Part shown: positions 47,930-48,537 of the stretch, piece by piece
How the letters are laid out: every line of letters starts with the position of its first letter
Position numbering within the stretch: position 1 is the stretch's first letter
Source of the DNA: Symbiodinium natans
Lineage: Eukaryota; Sar; Dinophyceae; Suessiales; Symbiodiniaceae
Direction of reading: 5' to 3'
DNA length: 48,537 nt
NCBI GenBank assembly: GCA_905221605.1
Contig: CAJNDS010000953.1
Coordinates: 1-48,537 of the forward strand
Made by a program: the position numbers and the translations under genes
Notes under the pieces: generated by a model
Told to the model about the DNA's origin: nothing
The model's database searches: none
The model's input: the letters and a program-made list of their open reading frames with translations, nothing else

Positions 47930-48315
47930 ACAAACCCTATAACCCGACAAACTCTACAGACCCTGTGTATCTTACAAACCCTATAAACCCTATCACCCTA
48001 CAATCCTACAAACCCTAAAAACCCTAAAAACCCTAAAAAACCTAAAAAACCTAAAAACCCTAAAAACCCTAAAAAACCCTGTAAACCATCTAAACCCTTT
48101 TACCCTGCAAACCATAAAACCCCTATAAACCCTGTAAACCCTAGAATAACCCTATAAACCCTATAAACCCTATAAGCCCTGTAAACCCTATAAACCCTAT
48201 AAACCCTACAAACCCTACAAACCCTACAAACCCTACAAACCCTACACACCCTACAAACCCTGTAAACCGCTGTAAACCCTACAAACCCTACAAACCCTAC
48301 AAACCTTGTAAACCC
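47930..48315. repeat. Degenerate AAACCCTA(TA/CA) array
   Basis: Blocks of CCCTATAAA, CCTAAAAA and CCTACAAA units, 8-9 bases, derived from CCCTAAA. Confidence 0.93.
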
Positions 48316-48344
48316 TAAGCCCCACGTGCGTGCATGTGCTGCAG

Positions 48345-48408
48345 CCGCGGAACGCTGCGGTCAAGGGCAAGCCTGCTGAGGTTGGGCACATGTCGGCTTC
48401 GGGGGAGG
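48345..48408 (+). CDS. Plus-strand candidate exon
   Basis: Acceptor GCATGTGCTGCAG, 21 codons (NAAVKGKPAEVGHMSASGE), donor GTCTAG. 81% G/C third positions. No family recognised. Confidence 0.55.
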
Positions 48409-48412
48409 GTCT

Positions 48413-48537
48413 AGGGTTTAGGGTTTAGAGTTTAGGGTTTAGGGTTTGGGGTTTGGGGTTTGGGGTTTGGGGTTTGGGGTTTGGGGTTTGGGGTTTGGGG
48501 TTTGGGGTTTGGAATTTGGGGTTTGGGGTTTGGGGTT
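48413..48537. repeat. TTTAGGG/TTTGGGG array at window edge
   Basis: TTTAGGG units changing to TTTGGGG, cut by the window end. Confidence 0.96.

Overview
This window looks like nuclear DNA of a dinoflagellate, most likely a Symbiodiniaceae-type species. The grounds are (i) the plant/dinoflagellate-type telomere heptamer TTTAGGG in dozens of internal arrays on both strands, (ii) very short exons with loose splice donors (GTGCG, GTTTAG, GTCCGC) beside AG acceptors, (iii) third-codon GC bias in the convincing exons, and (iv) a decayed RNA-virus polymerase fragment whose family (sobemo-like, which includes the dinoflagellate-infecting dinornaviruses) is known to leave copies in Symbiodiniaceae genomes. 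There is no sign of bacterial operons, rRNA, convincing tRNA or CRISPR. Long poly-Ser, poly-Val, poly-Tyr or Gly-Phe-Gly-Val frames are microsatellite or heptamer artefacts.

The plan is unusual. Islands of 50-400 bp of complex sequence alternate with arrays of (TTTAGGG)n or (CCCTAAA)n and their variants. No reading frame crosses an array, because TAG or TAA falls in every frame. Read with splicing in mind, many islands are single exons and the arrays are intron. The clearest case is a minus-strand ankyrin-repeat gene whose recognised exons run from 20613 down to a stop at 8444. Its last four exons (11849-11775, 10880-10800, 9112-9064, 8521-8444) join in phase, and several exons end exactly where the repeat supplies a GTTTAG donor. 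A plus-strand gene (36822-36845, 37515-37607, 38023-38049, 38195-38268, perhaps on to 40127-40220 and a stop at 41819) has near-canonical splice sites and consistent phases.

Region by region. 1-2700: heptamer arrays with candidate minus-strand exons. 2914-4960: a TTTAGGA block, a 31-bp satellite and a nearly three-fold 0.37-kb repeat. 5000-8500: arrays and candidate exons. 8444-20613: ankyrin gene with tandem repeats (9602-10545), palindromic elements, unrecognised coding islands (12000-12345, 12532-12696, 14970-15249) and, at 17540-17975, the viral polymerase relic beside a 125-bp inverted repeat. 21000-30500: many candidate exons, including the last exon of a divergent histone-H3-like protein (24719-24532). 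30690-31866: large microsatellites leading into a plus-strand exon with weak F-box resemblance. 32490-33490: GC-rich island. 33600-41819: plus- and minus-strand exons and an intronless-looking minus CDS (39850-39494). 42000-48537: further candidate exons among arrays of TTTAGGG, TTAGGGC, TTTGGGG and CCTACAAA-like variants.

Five families of short dispersed repeats recur; several have terminal inverted repeats and some end in CCCTAA, abutting an array.

Caution: at this base composition 30-45 codon open frames arise by chance on both strands, and many islands are open on both. Only the exons with homology (ankyrin, H3-like, viral polymerase) or with several phase-consistent neighbours should be treated as firm. 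The rest are candidates with strand and ends predicted by eye. Gene boundaries are mostly unknown. Stretches not listed are heptamer arrays, degenerate CCCTAAA-like DNA or short unassigned spacers.
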